Shown: piece by piece, positions 19,052 to 31,567 of the stretch | Position numbering within the stretch: position 1 is the stretch's first letter | Layout of the letters: each line of letters begins with the position of its first letter | Source: Paracidovorax anthurii | GTDB lineage: Bacteria > Pseudomonadota > Gammaproteobacteria > Burkholderiales > Burkholderiaceae_C | Reading direction: 5' to 3' | DNA length: 64,000 nt | NCBI RefSeq assembly: GCF_003269065.1 | Contig: NZ_QLTA01000008.1 | Span: 55,449-119,448, forward strand | The notes under the pieces: generated by a model | What the model was told of the DNA's origin: nothing | The model's input: the letters and a program-made list of their open reading frames with translations, nothing else | Database searches by the model: none | Position numbers and translations under genes: made by a program

Positions 19052-19173
19052 GGGGCGCGATGGTAGCGCGCCGTGCGCCAGCCATGCCGGTTTGCGATGG
19101 CACCGTCGCGCATGGGCGTTTTGCGGCCGCCTGGGCGCCGGGCATGATCCCCGCAACACAGGAGACGACACGG
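19052..19173. promoter_or_regulatory. Divergent promoter region, LysR / CoA transferase
   Basis: 122 bp between the divergent starts. It should hold both promoters and the LysR site. No consensus promoter stands out. AGGAG lies 8 bases before the ATG at 19174. Confidence 0.4.
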
Positions 19174-20421
19174 ATGACAGCGACGCAAGCGGCCACGGCA
19201 CCCATGCCCGAGGCCCCCGCCACACCCGCCACACCCGCCGCGCTGGCGGGCGTGCGGGTGATCGAGATGGGCCAGTTGATCGCCGGCCCGTTCTGCGGCA
19301 AGACCCTGGGCGAGTTCGGCGCCGAGGTGGTCAAGATCGAGGCCACCGGCACCGGCGATCCGCTGCGCGGCTGGCGCATGCTGCAGGACGGCACCTCGGT
19401 GTGGTGGCAGGTGCAGTCGCGCAACAAGCGCTCGGTGGCGCTGGACCTGCGCCAGCCCGAGGGGCAGGACATCGCGCGCCGGCTCATCGCCGAGGCCGAC
19501 GTGCTGATCGAGAACTTCCGCCCCGGCACGCTGGAGGGCTGGGGCATGTCGCCCGAGGCGCTGCACGCGCTCAACCCGGGGCTGGTGATCCTGCGCATCT
19601 CGGGCTACGGGCAGACCGGGCCCTACCGCGACCTGCCGGGCTTCGGCGTGATCGGCGAGGCCATGGGCGGGCTGCGGCACCTGACGGGCGAGCCGGGCCG
19701 CGTGCCGGTGCGCGTGGGCGTGTCGATCGGCGACACGCTGGCCGCGCTGCACGGCGCCATCGGCGTGCTCACCGCGCTCTACCACCGCAAGGCGAACGGC
19801 GGGCAGGGGCAGGTGATCGACGTGGCGCTGCACGAGGCGGTGTTCAACGTGATGGAGAGCCTGATCCCCGAATACAGCGCTTTCGGCGCGGTGCGCGAGG
19901 CCGCGGGCAGCGCGCTGCCGGGCATCGCGCCCTCCAACGCCTACCCGTGCACGGACGGCTGGGTGCTGGTGGCGGGCAACGGCGACAGCATCTTCAAGCG
20001 GCTGATGGCGGCCATCGGCCGGCAGGATCTGGCCGATGCGCCCGACCTCGCCGGCAACGCGGGCCGCGTGGCGCGCGTGGACGAGATCGACGCGGCCATC
20101 GGCGCCTGGACGGCGGCGCGCCCGGTGGGCGAGGTGATGGAGACGCTCGCCGCCGCGCGCGTGCCGGCCGGCAAGGTCTACACGGCGCGGGACATCGCGC
20201 AGGACCCGCACTACCGCGCGCGCGGCATGCTGCTGGCCCAGGAAACGCGCGACGGCCACACGCTGGAGGTGCCGGGCATCTGCCCCAAGCTCTCGGCCAC
20301 GCCGGGCTCGATCCGCTCCAGCGCGCCGCGTCTGGGCGACGACACCGACGCGGTGCTGCGCGAGGCGGGCCTCACCGCCGCGCAGATCGCGCTGCTGCGC
20401 GAGAAGGGGGTGGTGCAATGA
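19174..20421 (+). CDS. CaiB/BaiF family CoA transferase (class III)
   Basis: 415 residues. The class III CoA-transferase pattern is clear: LAGVRVIEMGQLIAGPFCGK, LGEFGAEVVKIE, RNKRSVALDLR, DVLIENFRPG with the expected catalytic Asp region, and GQVIDVALHEAVF. It moves CoA between acids. First gene of a three-gene operon with an HMG-CoA-lyase-type enzyme and a TctC-type binding protein, suggesting activation of an organic acid followed by acyl-CoA cleavage. The start was chosen from the AGGAG site; the longer frame is not family-like. The stop overlaps the next start (ATGA). Confidence 0.92.
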   Translation: MTATQAATAPMPEAPATPATPAALAGVRVIEMGQLIAGPFCGKTLGEFGAEVVKIEATGTGDPLRGWRMLQDGTSVWWQVQSRNKRSVALDLRQPEGQDIARRLIAEADVLIENFRPGTLEGWGMSPEALHALNPGLVILRISGYGQTGPYRDLPGFGVIGEAMGGLRHLTGEPGRVPVRVGVSIGDTLAALHGAIGVLTALYHRKANGGQGQVIDVALHEAVFNVMESLIPEYSAFGAVREAAGSALPGIAPSNAYPCTDGWVLVAGNGDSIFKRLMAAIGRQDLADAPDLAGNAGRVARVDEIDAAIGAWTAARPVGEVMETLAAARVPAGKVYTARDIAQDPHYRARGMLLAQETRDGHTLEVPGICPKLSATPGSIRSSAPRLGDDTDAVLREAGLTAAQIALLREKGVVQ

Positions 20422-21398
20422 GCGTGGGCGCGGTGGCGTGGCACGGCGCGGGGCGCCGCATCCACCTGCAGGAGGTGGGCCCGCGCGACGGGCTGCAGAT
20501 GGAGCCGGCCTTCGTGCCCACGGCGGAGAAGATCGCGCTGGTGGATGCGCTCTCGGCCACGGGCCTGCCCGGCATCGAGGTCACGGCCTTCGTCTCGCCC
20601 GCCGCCATTCCCGCGCTGCGCGACGCCGAGGTGGTGATGCGCGAGATCGCGCGCCGACCCGGCGTGCTCTACACGGCGCTGGTGCCCAACGTGCGCGGCG
20701 CCGAGCGCGCCATCGAGTCGCGCGCCGACGGGCTGAACCTGGTCATGTCCGCCAGCGAGACGCACAACCTGGCCAACCTGCGCATGGCGCGCGCGCAGTC
20801 GTTCGCCTCGCTCGCGCAGGTGGTGGCCACGGCGCGGGGCGCGGGCGTGGTGGTGAACGTGTCGCTCTCGTGCGCGTTCGGCTGCCCCATGGAGGGCGAC
20901 GTGGCCGAGGCCGAGGTGTTCGGCCTGGTGCAGCGCTTCGCGGACCTGGGCGTGGGCGGCATCACGCTGTGCGACACCACGGGCATGGCCTACCCCACGC
21001 AGGTGGCGCGCCTCGTGGCCGCGGCGCGCGCGCGCTGGCCGGGCATGGCGTTCACGCTGCACTTCCACAACACGCGCGGCATGGGCCTCGCGAACGTGCT
21101 CGCCGCGATCGACGCGGGCGCCGACCGCTTCGATGCCTCGCTGGGCGGCCTGGGCGGCTGCCCCTACGCGCCGGGCGCCTCGGGCAACGTGTGCAGCGAG
21201 GAGATCGTGCATGCGCTGCAGCTCATGGGCTACGACACGGGCGTGGATCTGTCCGCGCTGGTCGCGGCGGCGCGGCGCCTGCCGGCGCTCATTGGCCACG
21301 GCATCCCGAGCCAGATCGCCCAGGCCGGCGCGCGGCTGGATTTGCACCCGGTGCCCGGCGACTTCGAGGCCATCCGGGCGCGGGCACTGGCGAGGTAG
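20418..21398 (+). CDS. Hydroxymethylglutaryl-CoA lyase family protein
   Basis: 326 residues, HMGL/DRE-TIM barrel. Key features: the DRE-TIM-like QEVGPRDGLQ near residue 20, TALVPNVRGAERA, SLSCAFGCPMEG, LCDTTGMAYP, HFHNTRGMGLAN (metal-binding His pair) and the signature GLGGCPYAPGASGN. It cleaves HMG-CoA or a related 3-hydroxy-3-methylacyl-CoA (for example citramalyl-CoA) to acetyl-CoA plus an oxo acid. The exact substrate is not decided by sequence. It is translationally coupled to the CoA transferase. Confidence 0.92.
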   Translation: MSVGAVAWHGAGRRIHLQEVGPRDGLQMEPAFVPTAEKIALVDALSATGLPGIEVTAFVSPAAIPALRDAEVVMREIARRPGVLYTALVPNVRGAERAIESRADGLNLVMSASETHNLANLRMARAQSFASLAQVVATARGAGVVVNVSLSCAFGCPMEGDVAEAEVFGLVQRFADLGVGGITLCDTTGMAYPTQVARLVAAARARWPGMAFTLHFHNTRGMGLANVLAAIDAGADRFDASLGGLGGCPYAPGASGNVCSEEIVHALQLMGYDTGVDLSALVAAARRLPALIGHGIPSQIAQAGARLDLHPVPGDFEAIRARALAR

Positions 21399-21447
21399 CC
21401 GGCCCGCGCGAAAACGAGCAGAAAAAAACACCCAGGAGACACACGCC

Positions 21448-22452
21448 ATGCCGATGCCCTTTCCCCCCGATGCCATCTCCCTCTCCCGGCGCCGCGCCGC
21501 GCAGGCCCTCGCCGCCGGGCTGTGCGCCCCCGCGCTGGGCGCGCTCGCCGAGGACCGCTACCCCTCCCGGCCCGTCACCCTCGTGGTGCCGCAGGCCGCC
21601 GGCGGCGCCAACGACGCCATCGCGCGGGTGGTCGCGCAGCGCCTGTCGGAGCAGATGGGCCAGAGCGTGGTGGTGGACAACCGCGCCGGCGCGGGCGGCA
21701 CGCTGGCCACGGCGGCCATCGCGCGCGCCAGGCCCGACGGCTACACGCTGCTGCTCACGGCCGACAGCGCGCACGTGATCGGCCCGGCGCTCTACAAGAA
21801 CCCCGGCTTCGATCCGGTGAAGGACTTCGAGCCCGTGGCGCCCGTGGCCACGGCGGGCTACGTGCTGGTCGCGCATCCCTCGTTCCCCGCGAATGACGTG
21901 GCCGGGCTCATCGCGCTCGCCAAGGCCCGGCCGGGGCAGTACGCCATCGCCTCGGCCGGCAACGGCACGCTCAACCACCTCATCGGCGAGATGCTGCAAA
22001 AGGCCGCCGGCATCCGGCTGCAGCACGTGCCCTACAAGGGCTCGGCGGCGGCCGCGACCGACGTGGCGGGCGGGCAGGTGCCGCTGTCGGTGCAGAGCCT
22101 GCCGTCCTGCATCGCCTTCATCCGGGCCGGCAAGCTCAAGGTGCTGGGCGTGGTCAACGACCGGCGCGTGGCCGCGCTGCCCGGGGTGCCGACCATCGGC
22201 GAGACGCTGCCGGGCTTCGGCCAGTCGCCGTGGTATGCGCTCTTCGCGCCGGCCGGCACGCCCGCGCCCATCGTGCTCCGCCTGCAGACCGAGGTGGCGC
22301 GCGCGCTGGGCCAGAAGGACGTGGCCGAGAAGCTGGCCGGCGTGGGTTGCGAGCCGTTCCTGGGCACGTCCGCGCAACTGGGCGCGCTGGTGCGCGCCGA
22401 GCTGCCGCAGTGGGCGCGCGTGGTGAAAGAAACGGGCGCCACCGTCGATTGA
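21448..22452 (+). CDS. TctC/Bug-family periplasmic substrate-binding protein
   Basis: 334 residues. The leader has SRRR followed by a hydrophobic stretch ending at Ala-Leu-Ala, a possible Tat-type signal. The mature Bug pattern is complete: YPSRPVTLVVPQAAGG, DNRAGAGGTLA, PDGYTLLL, YKNPGFDPVKDFEPVAPV and HVPYKGSAAAATDV. Such proteins bind carboxylates; many are orphans without TctAB, as here. AGGAG lies before the ATG. Likely presents the acid processed by the two upstream enzymes. Confidence 0.92.
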   Translation: MPMPFPPDAISLSRRRAAQALAAGLCAPALGALAEDRYPSRPVTLVVPQAAGGANDAIARVVAQRLSEQMGQSVVVDNRAGAGGTLATAAIARARPDGYTLLLTADSAHVIGPALYKNPGFDPVKDFEPVAPVATAGYVLVAHPSFPANDVAGLIALAKARPGQYAIASAGNGTLNHLIGEMLQKAAGIRLQHVPYKGSAAAATDVAGGQVPLSVQSLPSCIAFIRAGKLKVLGVVNDRRVAALPGVPTIGETLPGFGQSPWYALFAPAGTPAPIVLRLQTEVARALGQKDVAEKLAGVGCEPFLGTSAQLGALVRAELPQWARVVKETGATVD

Positions 22453-22728
22453 GGTGGGCGTGGCGCATCCCGGCACTGCCATGCCACCGCGATGCCTCCC
22501 CCGCCGCCGGCACTTTTCGCGCGGCACCGTGCCTTTTTTTTCAGGCCCTGAATCCAGACCGGAAGTCTGCGCGTATGGGGGTGATGGGCACGGAATGCCT
22601 GCCTGGCCTGGGCATCCAGGCCCGGGGGGCAGGCTACCGGCACCCAGGTCGAATCGTCGGGCCGCGCACCGCGTGCGTGGCTGGTTTTTTAAGGGTTTTC
22701 CCCAGCGCGGCAGGCGTGCCGCATGTTC

Positions 22729-22760
22729 AGCCCCCGTGCACCACACGGGGGCTTTTTTTT
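22729..22760 (+). terminator. Rho-independent terminator
   Basis: Perfect 10-bp stem AGCCCCCGTG (22729-22738) / CACGGGGGCT (22744-22753) with a 5-nt loop and an eight-T tail. It ends transcription from the TctC operon, although 277 bp after its stop codon. Confidence 0.92.
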
Positions 22761-22832
22761 GCTGCGCCGCACCATCTTCGTGCCTCGCGAAAACGCTTTG
22801 AATGATTGATTTTTTTCTTTAATATGACGATG

Positions 22833-22850
22833 TTGTAAATTTCTTATCAA
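22833..22850. promoter_or_regulatory. Imperfect palindrome upstream of the RpiR gene
   Basis: TTGTAAATTTCTTATCAA, an imperfect inverted repeat (TTGTAA / TTATCAA) about 50 bp before the RpiR start in the AT-rich promoter region. RpiR proteins often bind TGTA...TACA-like palindromes, so it is a candidate autoregulatory site. Confidence 0.4.
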
Positions 22851-22897
22851 ATATCGTTCGACGCCCCGGGCGCCGGACACCGCTTCTTTCGCTGCCC

Positions 22898-23866
22898 ATG
22901 TCCGACCTTCCAGAAGCCTCCGGCGACACGGTCTCGATCGCCATCCGCATCGGCCGCGCCCGGCCCCTGCTCACGCGCTCGCACCAGCAGATGGCGGACT
23001 ACGTGCTCGCGCATCCGCTGCAGGCCGCCACCATGCCCATCGACGAGCTGGCGGCGGCGGTGGGCGTGTCCATCGCCACGGCCAACCGCTTCGCGCGTGC
23101 CATCGGTCTGGAGGGCTATCCCATGCTTCGCGCGGAGCTGGTCAAGGGTTTCGAGGCCATGCTCGCGCCGATCGAGAAGATGCGCATCAAGCTGGAGAAG
23201 CCCACCTCCATCCGCGACGTGTTCGCCGCGGCGCTCGAAGAGAGCCAGCGCAACATCGCCGCCACGCGCGAGGCGCTGGACCCGGCCGCCTGCGAGGCCG
23301 CGGTGCAGGCCATCCTGGGCGCGCGGCGCATCTACCTGGCGGGCTTCGGCGCGAGCGGCTGGCTGGCCGGGCTGCTGCAGCGCGGCCTGGATGCCCACTG
23401 CGACAACGTGCACCTGCTCGCCGGCGTGGGCGGCGCGTCGTATGGCGCGCGCATGCTGCCGCGCATGGGCGCGGACGACCTGCTGATCGCCATCAGCTAC
23501 CCGCGCTACCTCACCGACACCGTGGTGCTGGCGCAGGGCGCCCACGAGCGCGGCGTGCCCGTGCTGGCGCTGACCGACGGCCCGCAATCGCCCCTGGTGC
23601 CCTTCGCCCACGGGTGCCTCTTCGCGCAGACCGAGAACCAGTACGCGGCCAACTCCGAATCGTCGGCGCTGGCGCTGATCGAGGCGCTGACCAGCGCCGT
23701 CGCCCACCAGGCCAAGGAATCGGTGAAGACCGCCGCCCGCATGACCGAAGCCGTGCTGCCCTGGCTGCACGACAGCGCGCAAAGCCGCCTCGCGCCGCGC
23801 TCCGCCGAGTCCGGCGGCCGCAAGGCGGAGGCCCGCTCCGACCGCGCCCGCAACCGCCCGCGCTGA
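22898..23866 (+). CDS. MurR/RpiR-family transcriptional regulator (HTH + SIS)
   Basis: 322 residues. N-terminal RpiR helix-turn-helix (about 15-90: LTRSHQQMADYVLAHP, IDELAAAVGVSIATANRFARAIG). C-terminal SIS domain (about 128-260: RRIYLAGFGASGWLAGLL, DDLLIAISYPRYLTDTV) that senses phosphosugars or related ligands. The tail is Arg/Ser-rich. It stands 86 bp before iaaA on the same strand and is the obvious regulator of the peptide-salvage operon; amino-sugar or peptidoglycan-derived signals would fit the family. Confidence 0.92.
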   Translation: MSDLPEASGDTVSIAIRIGRARPLLTRSHQQMADYVLAHPLQAATMPIDELAAAVGVSIATANRFARAIGLEGYPMLRAELVKGFEAMLAPIEKMRIKLEKPTSIRDVFAAALEESQRNIAATREALDPAACEAAVQAILGARRIYLAGFGASGWLAGLLQRGLDAHCDNVHLLAGVGGASYGARMLPRMGADDLLIAISYPRYLTDTVVLAQGAHERGVPVLALTDGPQSPLVPFAHGCLFAQTENQYAANSESSALALIEALTSAVAHQAKESVKTAARMTEAVLPWLHDSAQSRLAPRSAESGGRKAEARSDRARNRPR

Positions 23867-23952
23867 GGGCGGCCGCCGCCCTTGCCATCCGTTCCTTTTT
23901 TTTCCATCCCACACGCTCCGCCGCCGGGCCCGTGCCTTCTCCGCCTGCCTGA

Positions 23953-24936
23953 ATGACCGCCGCCATCCTTGCCCCTTCCGCCACCCCCGTGATCGCCATC
24001 CATGGCGGCGCGGGCACGCTCAGCCGCGCGCACATCAGCGCTGCGCAGGAGCGCGAATACCACGCGGCCCTGCAGGAAGTGCTGCGCGCGGGCCAGGCCG
24101 TGCTGGAGCGGGGCGGATCGGCCCTGGAGGCCGTGTGCGAGGCCGTGCGCCTGCTGGAGGATTGCCCGCTCTTTAACGCCGGCCACGGATCGGTGTTCAC
24201 CGCCGATGCCACGCACGAGCTGGACGCGGCCCTGATGGATGGCGCCACGCTGGCGGCCGGCGCGGTGGCGGGCGTGGCCCGCGTGCGCAACCCGGTGCTG
24301 GCCGCGCGCGCCGTGATGGCGCAGGGGCAGCACGTGCTCATGGCGGGCGAGGGCGCCGAGCGGCTGGCGCGCGGCGCGGGCCTGGCGATGGTGGAGCCCG
24401 CGTATTTCTCCACCGCCGCGCGGCGCGAGCAGCTCGAAGCCGCGCGCGCCCGGCAGGCCGGTGCCGTGCTGGACCACGACGGCGCCGCCGCGCTGGCCGG
24501 CCGCGCGCTCGACGAGGACCGCAAGATGGGCACCGTCGGCGCCGTGGCGCTCGATGCGCTCGGCCACCTCGCCGCGGCCACCTCCACCGGCGGCATGACC
24601 AACAAGCGCCCTGGCCGCGTGGGCGACAGCCCGCTCATCGGCGCGGGCACCTACGCCGACGACCGCACGGCGGCCGTCTCGTGCACGGGGCATGGCGAGA
24701 GCTTCATCCGCGTGGCGGCCGCGCACGACGTCTGCGCGCGCATGGCCTATGGCGGCCTCGCGCTCGCCGAGGCCGCCGACGCCGTGGTGCACGGCGCGCT
24801 GCCGGCCATCGGCGGCACGGGCGGCCTCATCGCGGTGGACCGCCACGGCAACGTCCACCTGCCCTTCAACACCGAGGGCATGTACCGCGGCGTGGCCCGC
24901 GCGGGCCAGGCGCCCGAGTCCTTCATCTACCGCTGA
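23953..24936 (+). CDS. iaaA: Isoaspartyl peptidase / L-asparaginase (Ntn hydrolase)
   Basis: 327 residues. Plant-type asparaginase that self-cleaves before Thr194 in [13 protein letters not shown], producing the nucleophilic N-terminal Thr. Other family phrases: [56 protein letters not shown] across 209-235. It hydrolyses isoAsp-X dipeptides and asparagine. In E. coli iaaA precedes gsiABCD exactly as here, which supports both names. Confidence 0.95.
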   Translation: MTAAILAPSATPVIAIHGGAGTLSRAHISAAQEREYHAALQEVLRAGQAVLERGGSALEAVCEAVRLLEDCPLFNAGHGSVFTADATHELDAALMDGATLAAGAVAGVARVRNPVLAARAVMAQGQHVLMAGEGAERLARGAGLAMVEPAYFSTAARREQLEAARARQAGAVLDHDGAAALAGRALDEDRKMGTVGAVALDALGHLAAATSTGGMTNKRPGRVGDSPLIGAGTYADDRTAAVSCTGHGESFIRVAAAHDVCARMAYGGLALAEAADAVVHGALPAIGGTGGLIAVDRHGNVHLPFNTEGMYRGVARAGQAPESFIYR

Positions 24937-24991
24937 CGGCGCGCTGCCTGCCCTCCGCCGCCCACGACCGAATCCTTTGCCCGGCCCCGCC

Positions 24992-26884
<1,893 letters not shown>

Positions 26885-26925
26885 ATCCGTCCCGCTCCCT
26901 TCCTTCCCTCAAACCGGAGTCCACC

Positions 26926-28476
26926 ATGAAGAAGTCCTCTCCCTCCCGCCGCTTCGCCGAGAGCCTGCTGGCCCTCGCGGCCCTGGCCGCGTCCGGCTCC
27001 GTGCTGGCCGCCGGCAATGCCGTGCTCGCCATCTACCAGCAGCCCGAGACGCTGGACCCCTACAACACCAACACGACCATCACCACGGCCGTGACCAAGA
27101 CCTTCTACGAAGGCCTGTTCTCGTTCGACAAGGACATGAAGGTCAAGAACGTGCTGGCCGAGGGCTACGAGGTTTCCAAGGACGGCCTCGTGTACACCTT
27201 CAAGCTGCGCGCGGGCGTGAAGTTCCACGACGGCACCGACTTCAACGCCGCCGCGGCCAAGGCCAACCTGGACCGCGTGATGGACCCCGCCAACCGCCTG
27301 CTGCGCGCCAACCAGTTCAACCGCGTGGCCAAGGTCGAGGCCGTGAATCCCCAGACCCTGCGCATCACGCTCAAGGAGCCCTTCGGCCCCTTCATCAACG
27401 CGCTGGCCCACGCCTCCGCCGCGATGATCTCGCCCGCCGCGATCGCGAAATGGGGCAGCAAGGACATCGCCTTCCACCCCGTGGGCACGGGCCCGTTCGA
27501 GTTCGTCGAATGGAAGCAGACCGAGGCCATCGTGGGCAAGAAGTTCGCGGGCTACTGGAAGAAGGGCTATCCCAAGGTCGATCAGGTCACCTGGAAGCCC
27601 GTGACCGAGAACAACACCCGCGCCGCCATGCTGCAGACGGGCGAGGCCGACTTCGCCTTCACGCTGCCCTATGAGCAGATCGCCACGCTCAAGAAGAGCG
27701 ACAAGGTGGAGGTCGTGACCGCGCCCTCCATCATCCAGCGCTTCCTGACGTTCAACATGCTGCAGAAGCCCTTCGACAACCCGAAGGTGCGCGAAGCCAT
27801 CGGCTACGCCATCAACAAGGAAGCGCTCGCCAAGGTGGCCTTCAACGGCTATGCCTTCGCGGCCCAGGGCTTCGTGCCGCAGGGCGTGGAATACGCGGTG
27901 AAGATGCAGCCCATTCCCTACAACGTGGCCAAGGCCAAGGAATTGCTGAAGGAAGCCGGCTACGCCAACGGCTTCGAGACGGTGCTCTGGAGCGGCTACA
28001 ACAACACCACCAGCCAGAAGGTGATCCAGTTCCTGCAGCAGCAGCTGCAGCAGGTGGGCATCAAGGTGTCGGTGGAGGCACTGGAGCCCGGCAAGCGTGC
28101 GGAAATGGTCGATGCCTGGCCCGATCCCAAGACCGCCAAGGTGCGCCTGTACTACATCGGCTGGTCGTCGTCCACCGGCGAGGCCGACTGGGCAATGCGT
28201 CCGCTGTTCGCCACCGAGTCCTGGGCGCCGAAGCTGGCGAACTACGCCTTCTACAGCAACCCCGTGGTGGATGAATCCATCGCCAAGGCGCTGGTCACCA
28301 CCGACAGCTCCGAGCGGGCCGCGCTCTACAAGACCGCGCAGGAGCAGCTCGCCAAGGACCTGCCGCGCATCCCGCTGGTGACGGAAGAAGTGCTTTACGC
28401 CCACTCCAAGCGCCTGTCGGGCGTGTACGTGATGCCCGACGGCAACATCAACAGCGACGAAATCTCGCTGAAGTAA
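26926..28476 (+). CDS. gsiB: Glutathione/peptide-binding periplasmic protein GsiB
   Basis: 516 residues, SBP family 5. Signal peptide ends near SGSVLAAG (about residue 28). Mature motifs: [71 protein letters not shown]. It captures peptides for GsiCD. CGGAG precedes the ATG. A strong hairpin after it probably protects the mRNA so this protein is made in excess over the permeases. Confidence 0.93.
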   Translation: MKKSSPSRRFAESLLALAALAASGSVLAAGNAVLAIYQQPETLDPYNTNTTITTAVTKTFYEGLFSFDKDMKVKNVLAEGYEVSKDGLVYTFKLRAGVKFHDGTDFNAAAAKANLDRVMDPANRLLRANQFNRVAKVEAVNPQTLRITLKEPFGPFINALAHASAAMISPAAIAKWGSKDIAFHPVGTGPFEFVEWKQTEAIVGKKFAGYWKKGYPKVDQVTWKPVTENNTRAAMLQTGEADFAFTLPYEQIATLKKSDKVEVVTAPSIIQRFLTFNMLQKPFDNPKVREAIGYAINKEALAKVAFNGYAFAAQGFVPQGVEYAVKMQPIPYNVAKAKELLKEAGYANGFETVLWSGYNNTTSQKVIQFLQQQLQQVGIKVSVEALEPGKRAEMVDAWPDPKTAKVRLYYIGWSSSTGEADWAMRPLFATESWAPKLANYAFYSNPVVDESIAKALVTTDSSERAALYKTAQEQLAKDLPRIPLVTEEVLYAHSKRLSGVYVMPDGNINSDEISLK

Positions 28477-28481
28477 GACCC

Positions 28482-28510
28482 AGCCCCCCGCGCGCCGCGG
28501 GGGGGCTTTT
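28482..28510 (+). terminator. GC-rich hairpin between gsiB and gsiC (attenuator/stabiliser)
   Basis: AGCCCCCCGCG pairs with CGCGGGGGGGCT (one bulged G) and is followed by TTTT. In binding-protein operons such hairpins partly terminate transcription or protect the upstream mRNA. Confidence 0.75.
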
Positions 28511-28552
28511 CCCCCGTTTCCCCACATCGCTGCGTACCGCAGCGCCGCATCC

Positions 28553-29473
28553 ATGCTGAACTACTTCCTCAAACGACTGCTGGGGCTCCTGCCCACGCTG
28601 CTGATCGTGGCGGTACTGGTGTTCCTGTTCGTCCACATGCTGCCTGGCGACCCCGCGCGCCTGGCCGCAGGCCAGGACGCCGATGAGGCCACCGTGCAGC
28701 TCGTGCGCCAGGAACTGGGCCTGGACAAGCCGCTGCCCGAGCAGTTCGTGCATTTCTTCTCGCGCATGGTGCAGGGGGATTTCGGCACCTCCATCCGCAC
28801 GCGCCGGCCGGTGGCCGCCGAGATCGGCGAGCGCTTCCTGCCCACGCTGCTGCTCACGATTTCCAGCATGGCCTGGTCGGTGGTGTTCGGCATGGGCATC
28901 GGCATCCTCTCGGCCGTGTACCGCAACCGCTGGCCCGACCGGCTCGGGATGACGCTGGCCGTCTCGGGCATCTCGTTTCCGTCGTTCGCGCTCGGCATGA
29001 CGCTCATGCAGGTGTTCTCGGTGCAGCTCGGATGGCTGCCCACCGTGGGTGCGGACAGCTGGCGGCACTACATCCTGCCCTCCATCACGCTGGGCGCGGC
29101 GGTGGCCGCCGTGATGGCACGTTTCACGCGCGCCTCGTTCGTCGAGGTGGTGCAGGAAGACTTCGTGCGCACCGCGCGCGCCAAGGGCCTGAACGAGCGC
29201 ACCGTGGTCCTCAAGCACTGCCTGCGCAATGCGCTCATCCCCGTCATCACCATGATGGGCCTGCAGTTCGGCTTCCTGCTGGGCGGCTCCATCGTGGTGG
29301 AGGCCGTCTTCAACTGGCCCGGCCTCGGCCGCCTGCTGGTGGACGCCGTGACCATGCGCGACTACCCCGTCATCCAGACGCTGGTGCTGCTTTTCTCGCT
29401 GGAGTTCATCCTCATCAACCTGGTGGTGGACATGCTCTACGGCTTCATCAACCCGACCATCCGCTACAAGTGA
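28553..29473 (+). CDS. gsiC: Glutathione/peptide ABC transporter permease GsiC
   Basis: 306 residues, DppB-type permease with about six membrane segments. N-terminal [19 protein letters not shown] and [11 protein letters not shown] are family-typical. The EAA loop that touches the ATPase is [12 protein letters not shown]-like ([14 protein letters not shown]). The C-terminus ([14 protein letters not shown]) is the usual end of this subunit. Confidence 0.94.
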   Translation: MLNYFLKRLLGLLPTLLIVAVLVFLFVHMLPGDPARLAAGQDADEATVQLVRQELGLDKPLPEQFVHFFSRMVQGDFGTSIRTRRPVAAEIGERFLPTLLLTISSMAWSVVFGMGIGILSAVYRNRWPDRLGMTLAVSGISFPSFALGMTLMQVFSVQLGWLPTVGADSWRHYILPSITLGAAVAAVMARFTRASFVEVVQEDFVRTARAKGLNERTVVLKHCLRNALIPVITMMGLQFGFLLGGSIVVEAVFNWPGLGRLLVDAVTMRDYPVIQTLVLLFSLEFILINLVVDMLYGFINPTIRYK

Positions 29474-29513
29474 CGCGGGCGGCCCGGCATCCCTTTCCCG
29501 ACGAAGACTCGAC

Positions 29514-30449
29514 ATGACCACGCCCTCCATCCCCACGCCGCCCGACGCCGCGCAGCTCGCGGCCGCATCGGTGGCGCCCGCCGCCGGCGCCACCACGGTG
29601 CGCACGCCCTGGCGCGAGTTTTGGCGCAAGTTCAAGAAGCAGCACGTGGCCGTGGCCGCGCTGGCCTTCGTGGTGCTGCTCGTGCTGGTCGCGGTGCTGG
29701 CTCCGCACATCGTGCCCTACGATGCCGAAGCCTTCTTCGACTACGACCGCATCAACGAAGGCCCCTCGGCCGTGCACTGGTTCGGCGTCGATCCGCTGGG
29801 CCGAGACATCTTCAGCCGCATCCTCATGGGCGCGCGCATCTCGCTCGCGGCGGGCTTCCTGTCGGTGCTCATCGGCTGCCTGATTGGCACCACGCTGGGC
29901 CTGCTGGCGGGCTACTACGAGGGCTGGTGGGACCGCATCGTGATGCGCATCTCCGACGTGCTGTTCGCCTTCCCCGGCATCCTGCTGGCGCTGGGCGTGG
30001 TCGCCATCCTGGGCAGCAGCATGACCAACGTGATCGTGGCCGTGGCCGTGTTCAGCGTGCCGGCCTTCGCGCGGCTGGTGCGCGGCAACACGCTGGTGCT
30101 CAAGCAGATGACCTACATCGAGTCCGCGCGCAGCATCGGCGCATCCGACTGGACCATCATCGTGCGGCACATCCTGCCGGGCACCATCTCCTCCATCGTG
30201 GTGTATTTCACGATGCGCGTGGGCACCTCCATCATCACGGCTGCGAGCCTCTCGTTCCTCGGCATGGGCGCGCAGCCGCCCACGCCCGAGTGGGGCGCCA
30301 TGCTCAACGAGGCGCGCGCCGACATGGTGAACGCGCCGCACGTGGCGCTGTTCCCGAGTCTGGCGATCTTCCTCACGGTGCTGGCCTTCAACCTGCTGGG
30401 CGACGGCCTGCGCGACGCGCTCGATCCCAAGATCGACCGGCAGTCATGA
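29514..30449 (+). CDS. gsiD: Glutathione/peptide ABC transporter permease GsiD
   Basis: 311 residues, DppC-type permease. After a Pro/Ala-rich start it shows [37 protein letters not shown], and the EAA loop [25 protein letters not shown] over 197-221. The end [11 protein letters not shown] is typical. The last four bases overlap the P1 peptidase start (ATGA), so hydrolase and transporter are translationally coupled. Confidence 0.94.
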   Translation: MTTPSIPTPPDAAQLAAASVAPAAGATTVRTPWREFWRKFKKQHVAVAALAFVVLLVLVAVLAPHIVPYDAEAFFDYDRINEGPSAVHWFGVDPLGRDIFSRILMGARISLAAGFLSVLIGCLIGTTLGLLAGYYEGWWDRIVMRISDVLFAFPGILLALGVVAILGSSMTNVIVAVAVFSVPAFARLVRGNTLVLKQMTYIESARSIGASDWTIIVRHILPGTISSIVVYFTMRVGTSIITAASLSFLGMGAQPPTPEWGAMLNEARADMVNAPHVALFPSLAIFLTVLAFNLLGDGLRDALDPKIDRQS

Positions 30450-31510
30450 GCCCGCGCGACGCCATGCCCAGCGCGCCGCCGCGCATCGGCCTGCTCGCCA
30501 GCGGCGCGCTCGATGCGATCACCGACGTGCCGGGCGTCACCGTGGGCCACGCGACCCTGGACGAGGGGCCGGTGCAGACCGGCGTGACCGTCATCCACCC
30601 GCACGCCCTCGATCCCTACCGCCACAAGGTGCCGGCCGGCGCGGCCGTGATCAACGGTTTCGGCAAGAGCGTGGGGCTGGTGCAGCTCGCGGAGCTGGGC
30701 CAGATCGAGACGCCGATCGCGCTCACCAACACCTTCTCGGTGGGCGCGGTGGCGCAGGCGCAGATCCGCGACTGCGTGCGGGCCAACCCCGAAACGGGGC
30801 GCGCCTGGCCCACGGTGAATCCGCTGGTGCTGGAATGCAACGACGGTTTCCTGAACGACATCCAGGCCATGGCCGTCGGCGACAGCCACTACCGCAGCGC
30901 CTGCGACAGCGCTGGGCTGCAGGTGGAGCAGGGCTCGGTGGGCGCGGGGCGGGGCATGTCGAGCTTCCAGCTCAAAGGGGGCATCGGCACCGCATCGCGC
31001 CGCGTGCCGATGCGCCACGGCAGCACCTGCACCGTGGGCGCGCTGGTGCTCGCCAACTACGGCCTGCTGCCCAACCTCGTGTGGGGCGGCGCGCCGATCG
31101 GCGAGGCCGTCGCCACCGCGCTGGACGACGAAACCCGCGCACAGGCCGGTCCGGAGAAGGGCTCGATCATCATGGTGCTGGCCACCGATGCCGCGCTGGA
31201 TGCGCGCCAGCTCGGCCGCCTCGCTTTGAGGGCCGCGGCGGGCCTGGCGCGCACGGGCTCCGTCTACGGCCACGGCAGCGGCGACATCGCGATTGCGTTC
31301 TCCACGGCCTGCACGCTGCCGCACCTGCCCGACGAGCCCATGCCGGCCGTGCCGACGGTGCACGAGTCGTTGCTGGACGGCCTCTTCCAGGCCGCCGCCG
31401 ACAGCGTGGAGCAGGCGATCGTCCATGCGCTCTGGCATGCCGAGCCCGTCACCGGCAGGGACGGGCACCACCGCCGCGCGCTGCGCGATCTGCTCGCCTG
31501 CGCGCGCTGA
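30446..31510 (+). CDS. P1-family aminopeptidase (DmpA/BapA-like)
   Basis: 354 residues. DmpA/BapA enzymes are self-processing Ntn-type peptidases that release N-terminal residues, including D-amino acids or beta-amino acids, from small peptides. The self-cleavage site is Gly239-Ser240 in [15 protein letters not shown], making Ser240 the N-terminal nucleophile. Other family features: [40 protein letters not shown] across 72-95, and [10 protein letters not shown]. Its coupling to gsiD suggests imported peptides are its substrates. Confidence 0.9.
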   Translation: MSPRDAMPSAPPRIGLLASGALDAITDVPGVTVGHATLDEGPVQTGVTVIHPHALDPYRHKVPAGAAVINGFGKSVGLVQLAELGQIETPIALTNTFSVGAVAQAQIRDCVRANPETGRAWPTVNPLVLECNDGFLNDIQAMAVGDSHYRSACDSAGLQVEQGSVGAGRGMSSFQLKGGIGTASRRVPMRHGSTCTVGALVLANYGLLPNLVWGGAPIGEAVATALDDETRAQAGPEKGSIIMVLATDAALDARQLGRLALRAAAGLARTGSVYGHGSGDIAIAFSTACTLPHLPDEPMPAVPTVHESLLDGLFQAAADSVEQAIVHALWHAEPVTGRDGHHRRALRDLLACAR

Positions 31511-31567
31511 GCGCCCCTCTGCGGCGCGACCTTTCTTTTCCATCCATCCGATTCCACGCAGCGTTCC

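Larger units (their letters stand above)
22453..22897. other. 445-bp intergenic region with terminator and AT-rich RpiR promoter region
   Basis: No gene seen on either strand. It contains a strong terminator (separate entry) at 22729-22760 and, from about 22798 to 22860, an AT-rich stretch that is the likely promoter region of the RpiR gene. Confidence 0.6.
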